The position numbers were made by a program, and so were the translations under genes. The notes beneath the pieces were generated by a model. The model was not told the DNA's origin, did no database searches, and worked only from the letters and a program-made list of their open reading frames with translations. DNA of 64,000 nt from Nitrospinaceae bacterium (GTDB taxonomy: Bacteria > Nitrospinota > Nitrospinia > Nitrospinales > Nitrospinaceae), in contig JANQEK010000037.1 of the NCBI GenBank assembly GCA_028278405.1, forward strand, positions 96,662 to 160,661. The letters are read 5' to 3'. Positions 17,125 to 25,900 of the stretch are shown here, piece by piece (position 1 is the first letter of the stretch; the number at the start of each line of letters is the position of its first letter).

Positions 17125-17942
17125 TTGACGGCCTTGATAGCTCTGGTTGCGGACTGAAGTCCTTTGGTCAAATCCTTCGCTATAGGAGCGATCGGAACGG
17201 CAATCAAACCTAGGATTATTGCGTGATACAGATATTCGAAAGGTTCTTCTTTAGAGCCCATCAACCAGGCAGCGGATATGGATAAGATAAGCGCAACGAC
17301 CAGCGAACAGAAACGCATTCCGTTCGTATAATGACGCTCGGCCAGGGAGAGAGCCGCGTCAATTCTGGCATCGGCAGCCACTTCGAATCGGCCGAGGGTG
17401 TTCTTAGCCGCTTCCCTCTCTGCTTTGTCCTTAGCACTCTCATTTTTCTTTTTCAGCAATCCCCCCTCCGCAGCTTTCTCTGCAACTTCCTTTAATTGCT
17501 CGGGTGTACAATCACCGACGATGCTTGCCATGTCTTCGGCGGTACAGGTATTCAATCCTATTCGAACCCCCTGTCTTAAAATTCTGGGAAGGTCTCCCTT
17601 GCTCCGGTTCTGACGGTAAAGGGACTCGAGGACTTCCTCATACTTGGGACCATAAGCCTTCTCGAGAGCACGGTTTGCCCATGAAATGTTTTTCCTTAAA
17701 GGACCGAAACCAATAGGAGTCAACCAACAGGACTTAAATCCCTCGGCAACAGCCATGGCCGCCAGCCCCAGAGCGCCTGCGGCAAGCAGGAATTCTGTCA
17801 CTTGAGTCAAAGTGAGTTCTTTTAATTTAATTTGATCCTTGGCGCCGGAAGAACCATTCTCTCCATAGCTCGAGAACGGCAGAAACAAAAGTATCAATAA
17901 AAATAAAACCGCTGCTGAAGTTTTGATCTTTGAATTGAACAT
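17121..17942 (-). CDS. membrane protein of unknown function, exported N-terminus
   Basis: Unrecognised family. After a signal-peptide-like N-terminus (to about residue 27) there is one hydrophobic helix (TQVTEFLLAAGALGLAAMAVAEGF), a long charged, helix-rich middle with three Cys (LTPIGFGPLRKN, GLNTCTAEDMASIVGDC) and a Lys/Glu-rich stretch, then two hydrophobic helices near the C-terminus (MRFCSLVVALILSISAAWLM and AIILGLIAVPIAPIA). I place the start at ATG 17942 because AAGGGGG lies eight bases upstream; ATG 17948 or 17960 are possible alternatives. It is translationally coupled to the downstream hydrolase, so the two may act on the same membrane substrate (inference). Confidence 0.6.
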   Translation of the reverse strand: MFNSKIKTSAAVLFLLILLFLPFSSYGENGSSGAKDQIKLKELTLTQVTEFLLAAGALGLAAMAVAEGFKSCWLTPIGFGPLRKNISWANRALEKAYGPKYEEVLESLYRQNRSKGDLPRILRQGVRIGLNTCTAEDMASIVGDCTPEQLKEVAEKAAEGGLLKKKNESAKDKAEREAAKNTLGRFEVAADARIDAALSLAERHYTNGMRFCSLVVALILSISAAWLMGSKEEPFEYLYHAIILGLIAVPIAPIAKDLTKGLQSATRAIKAVK

Positions 17943-17975
17943 TTTCATGGCCCCCTTCATTCTGCGTATTAATCA

Positions 17976-18109
17976 CCGCCGTTTCCATTCGTTGTGGGAG
18001 GAGTTTGTGAAACGGAAACGCGGCGAATGCATTCCACCCGGTGAGGGTGGGTCCTCCTGACAGGGAATATAAGATGCTCAACTCTAATTCAGCTTTCCGA
18101 TATTGTCAA
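17976..18109 (-). promoter_or_regulatory. promoter and structured leader of the membrane protein/hydrolase pair
   Basis: On the minus strand, TTGACA (18104-18109), a 17-base spacer and TAGAGT (18081-18086) form a promoter. The resulting leader of about 130 bases holds two hairpins: CCACCC/GGGTGG with a five-base loop (18034-18050), and a longer one pairing 18014-18023 with 17976-17986 (one bulge, about 27-base loop). Neither is followed by a T-run, so they do not look like terminators. Confidence 0.4.
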
Positions 18110-18186
18110 TAGATGCGGGTTCGGGCTCAACTGAGCATAGTCTTTGTGCGCTAAAAAACCAAACTATTGTGTGCGTCCGGAAGGAT

Positions 18187-18867
18187 TCATTGAACGGAAT
18201 AGCAGGGATATTTGAAGGGCCTTGCTTGTATCATATCCCGCATCAAGGGCAGGTCGACGGTTACTTTGGAATAATCCCATGGAGGATTATTTCCCGGTGC
18301 GTAAGAGGATTGCAAAAATGCAATTATGGCATTGATTTCCAGATCGGATAATCCAATTGGAGGAAGATGGGCCGCCGGACACTTGGACCGCATGGGTTCG
18401 TTTTTGTCCTCATATTCATAACCTTTCACGATATAACAACTGGGGCATTTTATGGATTCCCTTAAATATTCCTCAACGGTGTTCGCTCCTTTAATGATAC
18501 CGGTAGAGGGTTCCCGGCTGCCGACGAGTATCGGGTGGGTCATGTATCGCCATTCTTGGATGCGTTTGCGGCTTCTTTCTTCAATGCCGAACAGGTTGGG
18601 TCCCCGGCCAATGTCGTAACCTCGATCGAAATCATGGCATAAACTGCATTGCCCCCTTCCTGTTACGCGGCTTGAGCTCCGCCTTACTTTCGGGTTGCCA
18701 AAAATCAGGATTCTTCCCCATGAAGTGTACTCCTTGACGCTGATTGGTTCATTGACGTCGATCTCCGATGAACAATCATCTTTTGCCCAGGCCGGGTGAG
18801 CTAGTAGTCCTGAGATGAAAATAAGTAAGAATCCTATGAGGCCGGTGCTTTTGTAGAAACTCATCAT
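18187..18867 (-). CDS. exported cytochrome c-like protein, single CxxCH
   Basis: A 226-residue protein with a signal peptide (cleavage near AWA, residue 28) and one haem-attachment motif C74-S-L-C77-H78 in GRGQCSLCHDFDRG. The GPNLFGIEERSR segment follows as in class I cytochromes c. A later LPPIGLSDLEINAIIAFLQS resembles the distal helix, but the usual axial Met before PP is replaced (AAHLPPIG), so the sixth ligand is uncertain. A second Cys pair (CPSCY) lacks the His. It overlaps the upstream 506-residue exported protein by four bases, implying a shared periplasmic function. The redox partner is unknown. Confidence 0.75.
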   Translation of the reverse strand: MMSFYKSTGLIGFLLIFISGLLAHPAWAKDDCSSEIDVNEPISVKEYTSWGRILIFGNPKVRRSSSRVTGRGQCSLCHDFDRGYDIGRGPNLFGIEERSRKRIQEWRYMTHPILVGSREPSTGIIKGANTVEEYLRESIKCPSCYIVKGYEYEDKNEPMRSKCPAAHLPPIGLSDLEINAIIAFLQSSYAPGNNPPWDYSKVTVDLPLMRDMIQARPFKYPCYSVQ

Positions 18868-20384
18868 TTTTGTTTTTCGTAAATAGCACTCAAGGTGCCA
18901 TCCGGTTTAATTAAAGAAATAAAATAAGATGAAAGCACATTCATGTTCTGAACAGGTTCTAAGAAAGGAGTTTTCAAAGCTATCAATTCGTTGACTTTCG
19001 TATCAGAGTAAACCGTCCATATTTTGTACAAAACAACGGTTCCATCGGGAAGCAAAGCCCATTTTGAATCTACTCGGTTTAAATTTCCGTCAGTGAAAGG
19101 ATCGGGATGGGAGATGTCAAAAAAGACGGCCTCTTCCATATGGGGTTCGAGGCGAGCCGTCAGTTCGGGGTTGTTGACAATTCTCAGCCGGGTTCGTAAG
19201 GCTTCTCTGGGATCGTATCGATGGGAATGTATGATGCGAATCTTTCCAATTCCCGAAGGTTGTTCCAGCAGGATTTTTTTTAACCATGGAATGGCGCGTA
19301 TTCTCTTTTTGTTTTTATCCAGCCAACCGACTAGAAAATCGTCGGGGTCTTGCTCCAGTTGGTTGATTGGGTATTTAAAAATAAATTCCAGTGGGAAATC
19401 GGAGTCTTTGGTTACCAGATGCGCTTTCCACTTCGGGATTTCTCCTTTATAAATCTCACTCCATTTGACCTTATAAGCTTTTTTAACTTTTCTGTATGTT
19501 TGACCCAGGGTTTTCTCCGAAAGCCTTCTTTTCCATTCTGTTTTAACTTCTTGGGTGGATCCGAAGCCTCTTCCCAGTAACGATGCAAGCATCCGGTAGG
19601 GATCCGCTTTCAGTCTTCTGCGATTGGCTTCAAGGCAGTAAGCAGAGCGTTGTTCGTCCTTACTTGTGTAGGGGTATTTTTCGGGAAGAATTTCATAAAG
19701 AGCCAGGGGAATTTCAGGACGATGGGTCAAGGTTTCCTTGTCGTCACGCCTGATTTTCCAGGGAAGCATAAACCTTTTCTGTGAATATGCGTCCAATTGT
19801 ATCTGTTTTTGGTGACGGTCAAGGAGAGTAATCCCAAAGTGCGGATCATCATCGGTCCAGCCGGCGCTATAGATGTAACTCATATAAGCACGGTGTACCC
19901 AGCGGTAATCCTGGTATATTTCCAGGAAAATTTTATCGAACTCTTCTTCATGACATTCACTGGATCTATAGGAGACTTTCAGGCATTTTGATCCTTTGAA
20001 CTGCTCTAAAGCCTGATGGGCCTTTTCTTTTAAAAGTTTCGGGTAAATGCCAAGGTGGGAGATGTTCAGGCGGTCCTCCGGGGGAATTTGAATGGCCCGC
20101 AGCAAATTCGACACTTTTTCTGTATCGATGGGTATGTCGCAGCTTTCGGGTTTAAAGGGAAGGCATGCGAAAAAATTGTTTTCTTTTTTTATGATTTTTA
20201 AGGTGCTTGCATAATGGGGACCATGAGTTTGCCAATGGCAGGATATTTCGATTTGTTGAATATTTTCAGGTTCTGAAAATCCAGCTGAAACGATGAAAAC
20301 AGCCGAAAGCAAAAAAACTTTAGAAAAGCTATTCCATATATAACGGGTCATAGTTCTTTTGCAGAGCTCGTCCGGCAAAATCAT
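18864..20384 (-). CDS. exported protein of unknown function, 506 aa
   Basis: I do not recognise the family. The N-terminus has a basic stretch and a hydrophobic core (VFLLSAVFIVSAGFS) consistent with export. The rest is soluble and rich in Lys, Arg, Tyr and Trp, with several short conserved-looking blocks: EISCHWQTHGPHYAST, LLGRGFGSTQEV, WKAHLVTKDSDFPLEFIFKYP, and a C-terminal part with DSKWALLPDGTVVLYKIW and SLIKPDGTLSAIYEK, which read like beta-propeller or WD-like strands. GGAG seven bases upstream supports the first ATG. It is co-translated with the cytochrome c-like gene (four-base overlap), so a periplasmic redox role is possible but unproven. Confidence 0.6.
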   Translation of the reverse strand: MILPDELCKRTMTRYIWNSFSKVFLLSAVFIVSAGFSEPENIQQIEISCHWQTHGPHYASTLKIIKKENNFFACLPFKPESCDIPIDTEKVSNLLRAIQIPPEDRLNISHLGIYPKLLKEKAHQALEQFKGSKCLKVSYRSSECHEEEFDKIFLEIYQDYRWVHRAYMSYIYSAGWTDDDPHFGITLLDRHQKQIQLDAYSQKRFMLPWKIRRDDKETLTHRPEIPLALYEILPEKYPYTSKDEQRSAYCLEANRRRLKADPYRMLASLLGRGFGSTQEVKTEWKRRLSEKTLGQTYRKVKKAYKVKWSEIYKGEIPKWKAHLVTKDSDFPLEFIFKYPINQLEQDPDDFLVGWLDKNKKRIRAIPWLKKILLEQPSGIGKIRIIHSHRYDPREALRTRLRIVNNPELTARLEPHMEEAVFFDISHPDPFTDGNLNRVDSKWALLPDGTVVLYKIWTVYSDTKVNELIALKTPFLEPVQNMNVLSSYFISLIKPDGTLSAIYEKQK

Positions 20385-20517
20385 AAATGAACTCCCGGTC
20401 AGGAAAATAAAATTTGTCTTTATTGACTATTTTAACGTTTAAGATCGGGATTTGACAATCCAGTTTTCAAGGTTGGAAGAACCATCTTCCGGAAGATTGA
20501 TTTTTAAAGGGTTGGGA

Positions 20518-21195
20518 TCAGTTGTCGAGTCTGGTGAGTCTGGCTTTTTGGCTCTGGTATTTCTTCATTAGATGAATAGCGTATCCTCCCAGCAGTGCCA
20601 GTATCAGTGTGGGACCGTAATGAAAGAGCAGCGCGTGCCAGGGATCGTACATGCACGCCAGTTGCATGGTGAGGGCGGAGATCAGTCCGGTGGACAATCC
20701 TATCCGCCATCGGTCCCAATTGCTGGAACCGAGAATCCCCTTGCGCAGTAAAAATAAAAATCCCGCCAGGGCTCCGCTGCCGTAAATCAACACTTCCAGA
20801 TCACACAGAGGACGGGCACCCGTGCGCGAAGCCTCGGGCGATTCTATTACAAAGCCGGCAACGATTGATCCGACAAATACGGCCAATAGAATAGTCCCCA
20901 ACCGGTTTGCGGAAGCGCTGACTTTTTCTCCAGGAACATTGGAGGCGAAAATGACGTAGAACAGGGTTAAGGTCCAGGCCGTTCCGGAAATCAATTCGAT
21001 ATTGAAGCGCGGGAACTGAACCAGATGATCCCAGAAGTTGGGACGGAAGTCCTGCACCGCATAGCTGATCATTACGGTCGAAACCACCACCAGGATAAAC
21101 CAGATGCCGGTCCGAACCCATGGCGGCCGATGGGGTTGGACGGGTTTCAAATCCGCTACCAGTGTTTCAATCAATTTGTTTCGATCATTCGCCAA
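20518..21195 (-). CDS. NrsF-type (DUF1109) membrane anti-sigma factor
   Basis: A 225-residue protein with six predicted membrane helices after an N-terminal cytoplasmic segment with the NrsF signature (LIETLVADLKPVQPHRPPW). Two cysteines at 131 (GARPLCDLEVL) and 181 (MQLACMYDPWHALLFHYGP) fall at what I recall as the positions of the paired, signal-sensing cysteines in Caulobacter NrsF. The protein should hold the adjacent ECF sigma at the membrane and release it on metal or oxidative stress. The gene overlaps the sigma gene by 11 bases. Confidence 0.87.
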   Translation of the reverse strand: MANDRNKLIETLVADLKPVQPHRPPWVRTGIWFILVVVSTVMISYAVQDFRPNFWDHLVQFPRFNIELISGTAWTLTLFYVIFASNVPGEKVSASANRLGTILLAVFVGSIVAGFVIESPEASRTGARPLCDLEVLIYGSGALAGFLFLLRKGILGSSNWDRWRIGLSTGLISALTMQLACMYDPWHALLFHYGPTLILALLGGYAIHLMKKYQSQKARLTRLDN

Positions 21196-21754
21196 AGTTG
21201 CTCTCCAAATCTTTTTCGACCCGTTTTCTTAAAGTTTCATAAGCCCGGGAAATCCGTTTCCTGAAGGCCGCTTCTTTGATCCCCTCTTTGAGAGAGGCCT
21301 CCCTGCAGGACAAACCTGAAATCTTCGTCAACTCCAGCGCCCTTCTCTGGTCCTGGGGAAGATGCTGCAAGGCCGACCGGAGGGCATCTCGCTGTGGGCC
21401 TTCTGTTTCAGGATTCGTCGATGACTCCTGATTTGTGACCGGGAAATCCGTTTCCCGGAGCTCCGTTTCCCCGCGCCGGGCCAAAACCCGGAAGTAATCG
21501 GCGATTTTATGCCGGGTCACTCCCAAAATCCAAGGCTTCAAGGGTTTGCTGGGATCGTAGGTGGCGAGGGAACGATGAATGCCGATCAAGCACTCCTGAG
21601 CAATATCGTCGCTATCCAGCAGGTCACCGAGGGTCAGCTGTATTTTTTGTTTGATCAGGGGGCACACTTCGCTCAGGAATGTCCCGTAAGCGGCCTTGTC
21701 CCCCCGCTGGGCTCTTTGAAGCAGTTCCTGTAGCCGTTCAAATCGTGCGTCCAT
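21185..21754 (-). CDS. ECF sigma factor (SigF-like, paired with NrsF)
   Basis: A 189-residue ECF sigma factor. Region 2 includes DSDDIAQECLIGIHRSLATYD and KPWILGVTRHKIADYFR; region 4 includes LQHLPQDQRRALELTKISGLSCREASLKEGIKEAAFRKRISRAYETLRK in part. It is co-translated with the NrsF-type anti-sigma and transcribed away from the spondin-domain gene, whose upstream region carries a sigmaF-like promoter. It therefore probably controls that gene and perhaps the large exported-protein genes beyond it. Confidence 0.9.
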   Translation of the reverse strand: MDARFERLQELLQRAQRGDKAAYGTFLSEVCPLIKQKIQLTLGDLLDSDDIAQECLIGIHRSLATYDPSKPLKPWILGVTRHKIADYFRVLARRGETELRETDFPVTNQESSTNPETEGPQRDALRSALQHLPQDQRRALELTKISGLSCREASLKEGIKEAAFRKRISRAYETLRKRVEKDLESNFGE

Positions 21755-21936
21755 GGATGGCCCGTCAGTTTATCGATATGATACCCAAGTCCTTGAATTT
21801 GCATAGATCTTGTCTATGGGTATTTTATCTTTTTGGATTTTCTTATGATATGTGAAATTATTTAGTCACAAATCAGAGCTTCCCGCGAAAACTTGATATG
21901 GAACTCTATTATGGTCATGAGTCAACTGTTCTTACG

Positions 21937-21961
21937 ATAACCTAACATTAAACTTTTCGAA
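21937..21961 (+). promoter_or_regulatory. candidate ECF (sigmaF-type) promoter of the spondin-domain gene
   Basis: ATAACC (21937-21942) and CGAA (21958-21961), spaced by 15 bases, closely resemble the GTAACC / CGAA elements I recall for Caulobacter sigmaF promoters. Transcription would start about 15 bases upstream of the ATG at 21982. No sigma-70 promoter is evident at this distance. Confidence 0.5.
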
Positions 21962-21981
21962 TTTTTGTGGAGGAGGATGCA

Positions 21982-22632
21982 ATGAGGACTTTGTTGCTGA
22001 CCTTGGGAATTTTCATTCTTGGATTGAATACCGTCCAGGCTCAGGAATTTGGTATTTACCAAGTCACCATAACCAATTTAACCAACGGCCAGCCGATGAC
22101 TCAGCCGGCGCTGATGGTTCATCATGACTCGTTTTCACTATTCACTCTGGGTGAAGAATCATCCGAGGGTCTTAAAGTTTTGGCAAAAGACGGGGCCACC
22201 CAACCTCTGGAGATCGAATTGAGTACTGTGCCGACAGTCTACAATTTTGTCTCTGGTACCGAAGTGATTCCTCCTAAAGGAGGCTCGGTCAATATTATAT
22301 TCTTGGGAACCACGAATACGGTGCTTTCCATGGCTTCCATGTTGGGAACCACCAACGACGCCTTTATAGGGGCCCGCGGACTATCTCTTGACCTTCAACC
22401 CGGAGAACAAAGCGAGTACCTTCTGACTGTGTATGATGCAGGTGCCGAAGAAAACAACGAATCCTGCGCAGTTATTTCGGGTCCCCCATGCAACAACCAT
22501 AGTGTGGATACAGCAACCAACGAAGGGTTTGTTCATATCCATCCGGGTCTGACTTTTATTGGAGATTTGGATCCTTTAGTTCATGCCTTTGCTTCCATCG
22601 CAGCAAAGCTGACTCTTCTTAGAGCGCAATAA
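21982..22632 (+). CDS. exported spondin-domain protein
   Basis: A 216-residue protein with a signal peptide (cleavage after VQA, about residue 21) and one spondin N-type domain: YQVTITNLTNGQPMTQPALMVHH, LKVLAKDGATQPLE, PPKGGSVNI, SMASMLGTTNDAFIGARG and TVYDAGAEENNES, which covers the family's characteristic Asn/Asp calcium-site region. Two Cys may form a disulfide. It should be secreted or periplasmic. I use ATG 21982, with GGAGGAGG five bases upstream; the GTG at 21967 lies near the predicted transcription start. It is transcribed away from the SigF/NrsF-like pair and ends in a good terminator. Confidence 0.85.
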   Translation: MRTLLLTLGIFILGLNTVQAQEFGIYQVTITNLTNGQPMTQPALMVHHDSFSLFTLGEESSEGLKVLAKDGATQPLEIELSTVPTVYNFVSGTEVIPPKGGSVNIIFLGTTNTVLSMASMLGTTNDAFIGARGLSLDLQPGEQSEYLLTVYDAGAEENNESCAVISGPPCNNHSVDTATNEGFVHIHPGLTFIGDLDPLVHAFASIAAKLTLLRAQ

Positions 22633-22655
22633 ACAGGCGATCGATCAAATTTTTT

Positions 22656-22697
22656 GGAAAACCTTTCCTTTGCAATTAAGGGAAGGTTTTCTTTTTC
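22656..22697 (+). terminator. rho-independent terminator after the spondin-domain gene
   Basis: GGAAAACCTTTCCTT pairs with AAGGGAAGGTTTTC across a seven-base loop and is followed by TTTTTCT. It lies 24 bases after the stop codon. Confidence 0.85.
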
Positions 22698-22986
22698 TCC
22701 ACTCCAAAAATATTTTTCCCGAACAAAAAAATTCAAAAATAGGGCATTCCTAAAACAATGCTTTTGAAAACAGATGATTAAAGCCAGTCGTTGGAAAAAG
22801 TCTGACAGGAGATATATACCCTATATAGGCTGAAAAGGGTTTTTCGAAGTTTTATTTGTTGACATTAATGACCAAATAAAATTATGCTCCCCGAAAACGA
22901 ATAATCCGTTTTAGGAAAATACGCGGATTTATATAGGGTTTTCCTAATCGGCTCAATGAAACTTCATAGGTGTGGGGAGGGGAGCA
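22698..22986 (+). promoter_or_regulatory. regulatory region of the 2054-residue protein gene
   Basis: This A/T-rich gap holds no gene. TTGACA (22859-22864) and TATGCT (22883-22888), 18 bases apart, are a candidate promoter. In the leader, TTAGGAAAA (22911-22919) and TTTTCCTAA (22939-22947) are perfect inverted nine-base arms 19 bases apart. Further upstream there is a CCTATATAGG palindrome (22820-22829). GGGGAGGGG at about 22975-22983 precedes the GTG start at 22987. Confidence 0.45.
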
Positions 22987-25900
22987 GTGCGACGATTCCG
23001 TTTGCTGTGGAAGTTTAAGATCTGGGCGATGTTTCTTGGGCTCGTTCTGCTGATGCCTTCCTTCGCCCAGTCTGCAGTGATTCCGGTATCTGGAACCATT
23101 GCCACCGACTTCACCTTCAGCGAGGGTGAAACGTATTCGGTCACCGGTCCGGTGACGATGACGGGAGTCACCACATTCGAGGCCGGGGCCACGATCAAGT
23201 TCGACTCCACTGGATCGCTCAACGTTTCCGATCCGGTTTTCAAGCCCACCTTTTCAAAACAAATCATTTTTACATCCAAAGACGACAACAGCGTCGGTGA
23301 AGTGATCACTGGCAGTACGGGTTCGCCGGTAAGCTATCCCAGCGCACTGACCCTGGCGAAGGGTAGTGTGCGTTACGTGCAGATTCGTTTCGCGGACGAG
23401 GGAATCGTGTTCGCCGGCAATGAGACTTTGACGGTGCGCGACAGTGAGTTCTTTGCGGTGGGCACACCGGTCAATGCATCTTCCAGTGCAGGACCGGCCA
23501 CGATGAACCTGAACAACCTGTTGGTCGCCAACGGTACCAATGGCCCGGTACTGACAGACGATGGCACCAACGCCCTCACAGTTTCCGCCAACAATGTCAC
23601 TCTGACGAACCTGACGGGCGATGGTTTCAACAATACCGCAGCTGCGGCCGGTTCATCTTTGAATGTCACAGACAGCTTGTTTGTCGATATCCAAGGCGCA
23701 TCCGTGTTTGCAGGAGCGGGCATCACAACTGAAAACCACAATGCATTTTTTCAAACACCGGACACCGGAAGCGGCGCAGACAATGTAGAGTTGACAGCGG
23801 ATCCGATACTCACCGATTTCTTTCTCGATCAGAACTCCGCAGTCATTAATGCGGGCAGCCGAACGGCGACCGATGCCGGGATGTACCATTACAACACCAA
23901 TGAGGATGGAACGATCGAAGGTCCGACGACCGTTGACATCGGTTACCATGCGTCGCCTGCGATCACTCAGTTTTCGGTGCTGGCTCTTAAGAGCATCTGG
24001 ATGAAGAGCGGCTCGATGGTATCCGGAGACATTGCCGTCAATCAGGCATCCAGCGGGCCTTTTCTGGATTCTGGAGTCGCGTTGGTCGTCGGTCACGATA
24101 TGGTCCTGCCACCTGCGATCAACCTGCGCGCCGACAGCATCAAGGTGAAAACCGGAGCCGTGATCAACGGCAAGGTGTACCACAATTCATTGGAGAACAA
24201 CGCGACGATCAACGGCGCTATTAGCACTCCGCTGGCGTTTCCCGCTCTGGATGAATTACCTTTCTTTCGTGCAGCCACGCTGGGCACGGTCAGCGATATT
24301 AATGTTGCTGCCGGGACAACGCATGTCCTGGCGCCGGGGGATTACGGAGTCATCACGGTTAACAACAATGCGACCCTGCAGTTCACCGGCGGCTTGTACC
24401 AGATTCAAAAGATAGATGCCAAGAAAACCACCTCGCTGTTGTTCGATGCGCCGAGCGAAGTGCGGATCAAAGAGAATTTGAAAACCAAGCAATCGTCGAC
24501 CCTGGGTCCTTCCGCCGGAGCTACTCTTGATGCCGGGGACATAAAGTTCTATGTGGAAGGTGCGGATGTGGGAAACACGCTGGCAATCGAGTTCGGTCAC
24601 ACGCATACAGTGAAGGGTCATTTTTATGCGCCCAATGGAACTCTATCGCTCAAGCGGCAATCGACTTTCGCCGGGATCTTTCTGGCGAAGGATGTGATGA
24701 TTGGTCACGACTCACAGGTCGAACTGGATGAAGGTACCGGGCAACCGATCGTAGCAACACCCTCCATCACTCCCAATGGAGGCACCTTCAACGGTTCCGT
24801 GGATGTGAGTTTGTCGACGATCACCTCCGGTGCGACCATCCGGTTCACTACCGATGGTTCTATTCCGACCGCGACCTCGACACCGTTTACGGGTCCGATT
24901 ACGTTGACACCGAATGCAGCGACACAAACCATCAAAGCCATTGCCTTTCGGGATGGTTTTGCCGAAAGCGGTATTGTTAGCGCCGACTTTGTCGTCAACG
25001 AACCACCGGTTGCAGCCTTCACTGCGACTCCAACGACTGGGGAAGTGCCCTTAACGGTCAGCTTCGACGCGTCGGCCTCCACCGATCCTGGTAACAACAT
25101 CACTTCTTACGCGTGGGACTTCGGTGATGGAACAACGGGTACGGGAGTAACCACCGATCATGAATACACAGCAGGTGGTACGGTTACGGTGACTCTGACG
25201 GTGACCAATGGTTTGGGCGGAACGGATCAAGCCACAACAAGTATCGTAATCAACGCCCCGCCCGTCGCGGTACTCAGCCCGAAAAATACAGAGAATAGAG
25301 TTCCTTTAACTGTATCGTTCGATGGTTCGGCATCCACCGATGTCAATAATGATATTGTTTCTTACACTTGGGATTTTGGTGATGGCACCACTGCTACTGG
25401 TATTACAGCAACACATGAATATACAACTGCAGGCTCTTTTATAGCTGTTCTTACGGTAACAGATGCTGTTGGGCTGTCCGGCACGAGTATTGGGACTATT
25501 AGCGTAATACCAGCAAACACAGCACCTACTGCTGAATTTACGCGAACTCCATCCGATCCGGCGCCCGCGCCTTTGACCGCATCATTCGATGCCTCGGGTT
25601 CTTCAGATGATGAAAACAACATTGCCACCTACGAGTGGGATTTTGGAGACGGTTCCACCGGCACGGGAATTACTACTACACATGAATACACTACGGTCGG
25701 AGCATTTACGGTTGTTCTGACCGTTACCGATGATCTTGGCCTATCCGATCAATTTACCAGTGTCATTGAGACGACGGGTAATCGGCCACCCAATATTTCG
25801 ATCAGGTCGCCCTCTGCCAATACTATTGTCATTGAGTCACGACCGGAAATCACACTGACTTATAACGATGATACGGCCATTGACCCTGCCAGCTTCACAT

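Noticed and set aside
22698..22986. c-di-GMP or other known riboswitch in the long leader of the giant gene
   Set aside because: I looked for a GEMM-like core and did not find one; the inverted repeat is reported as unassigned instead.
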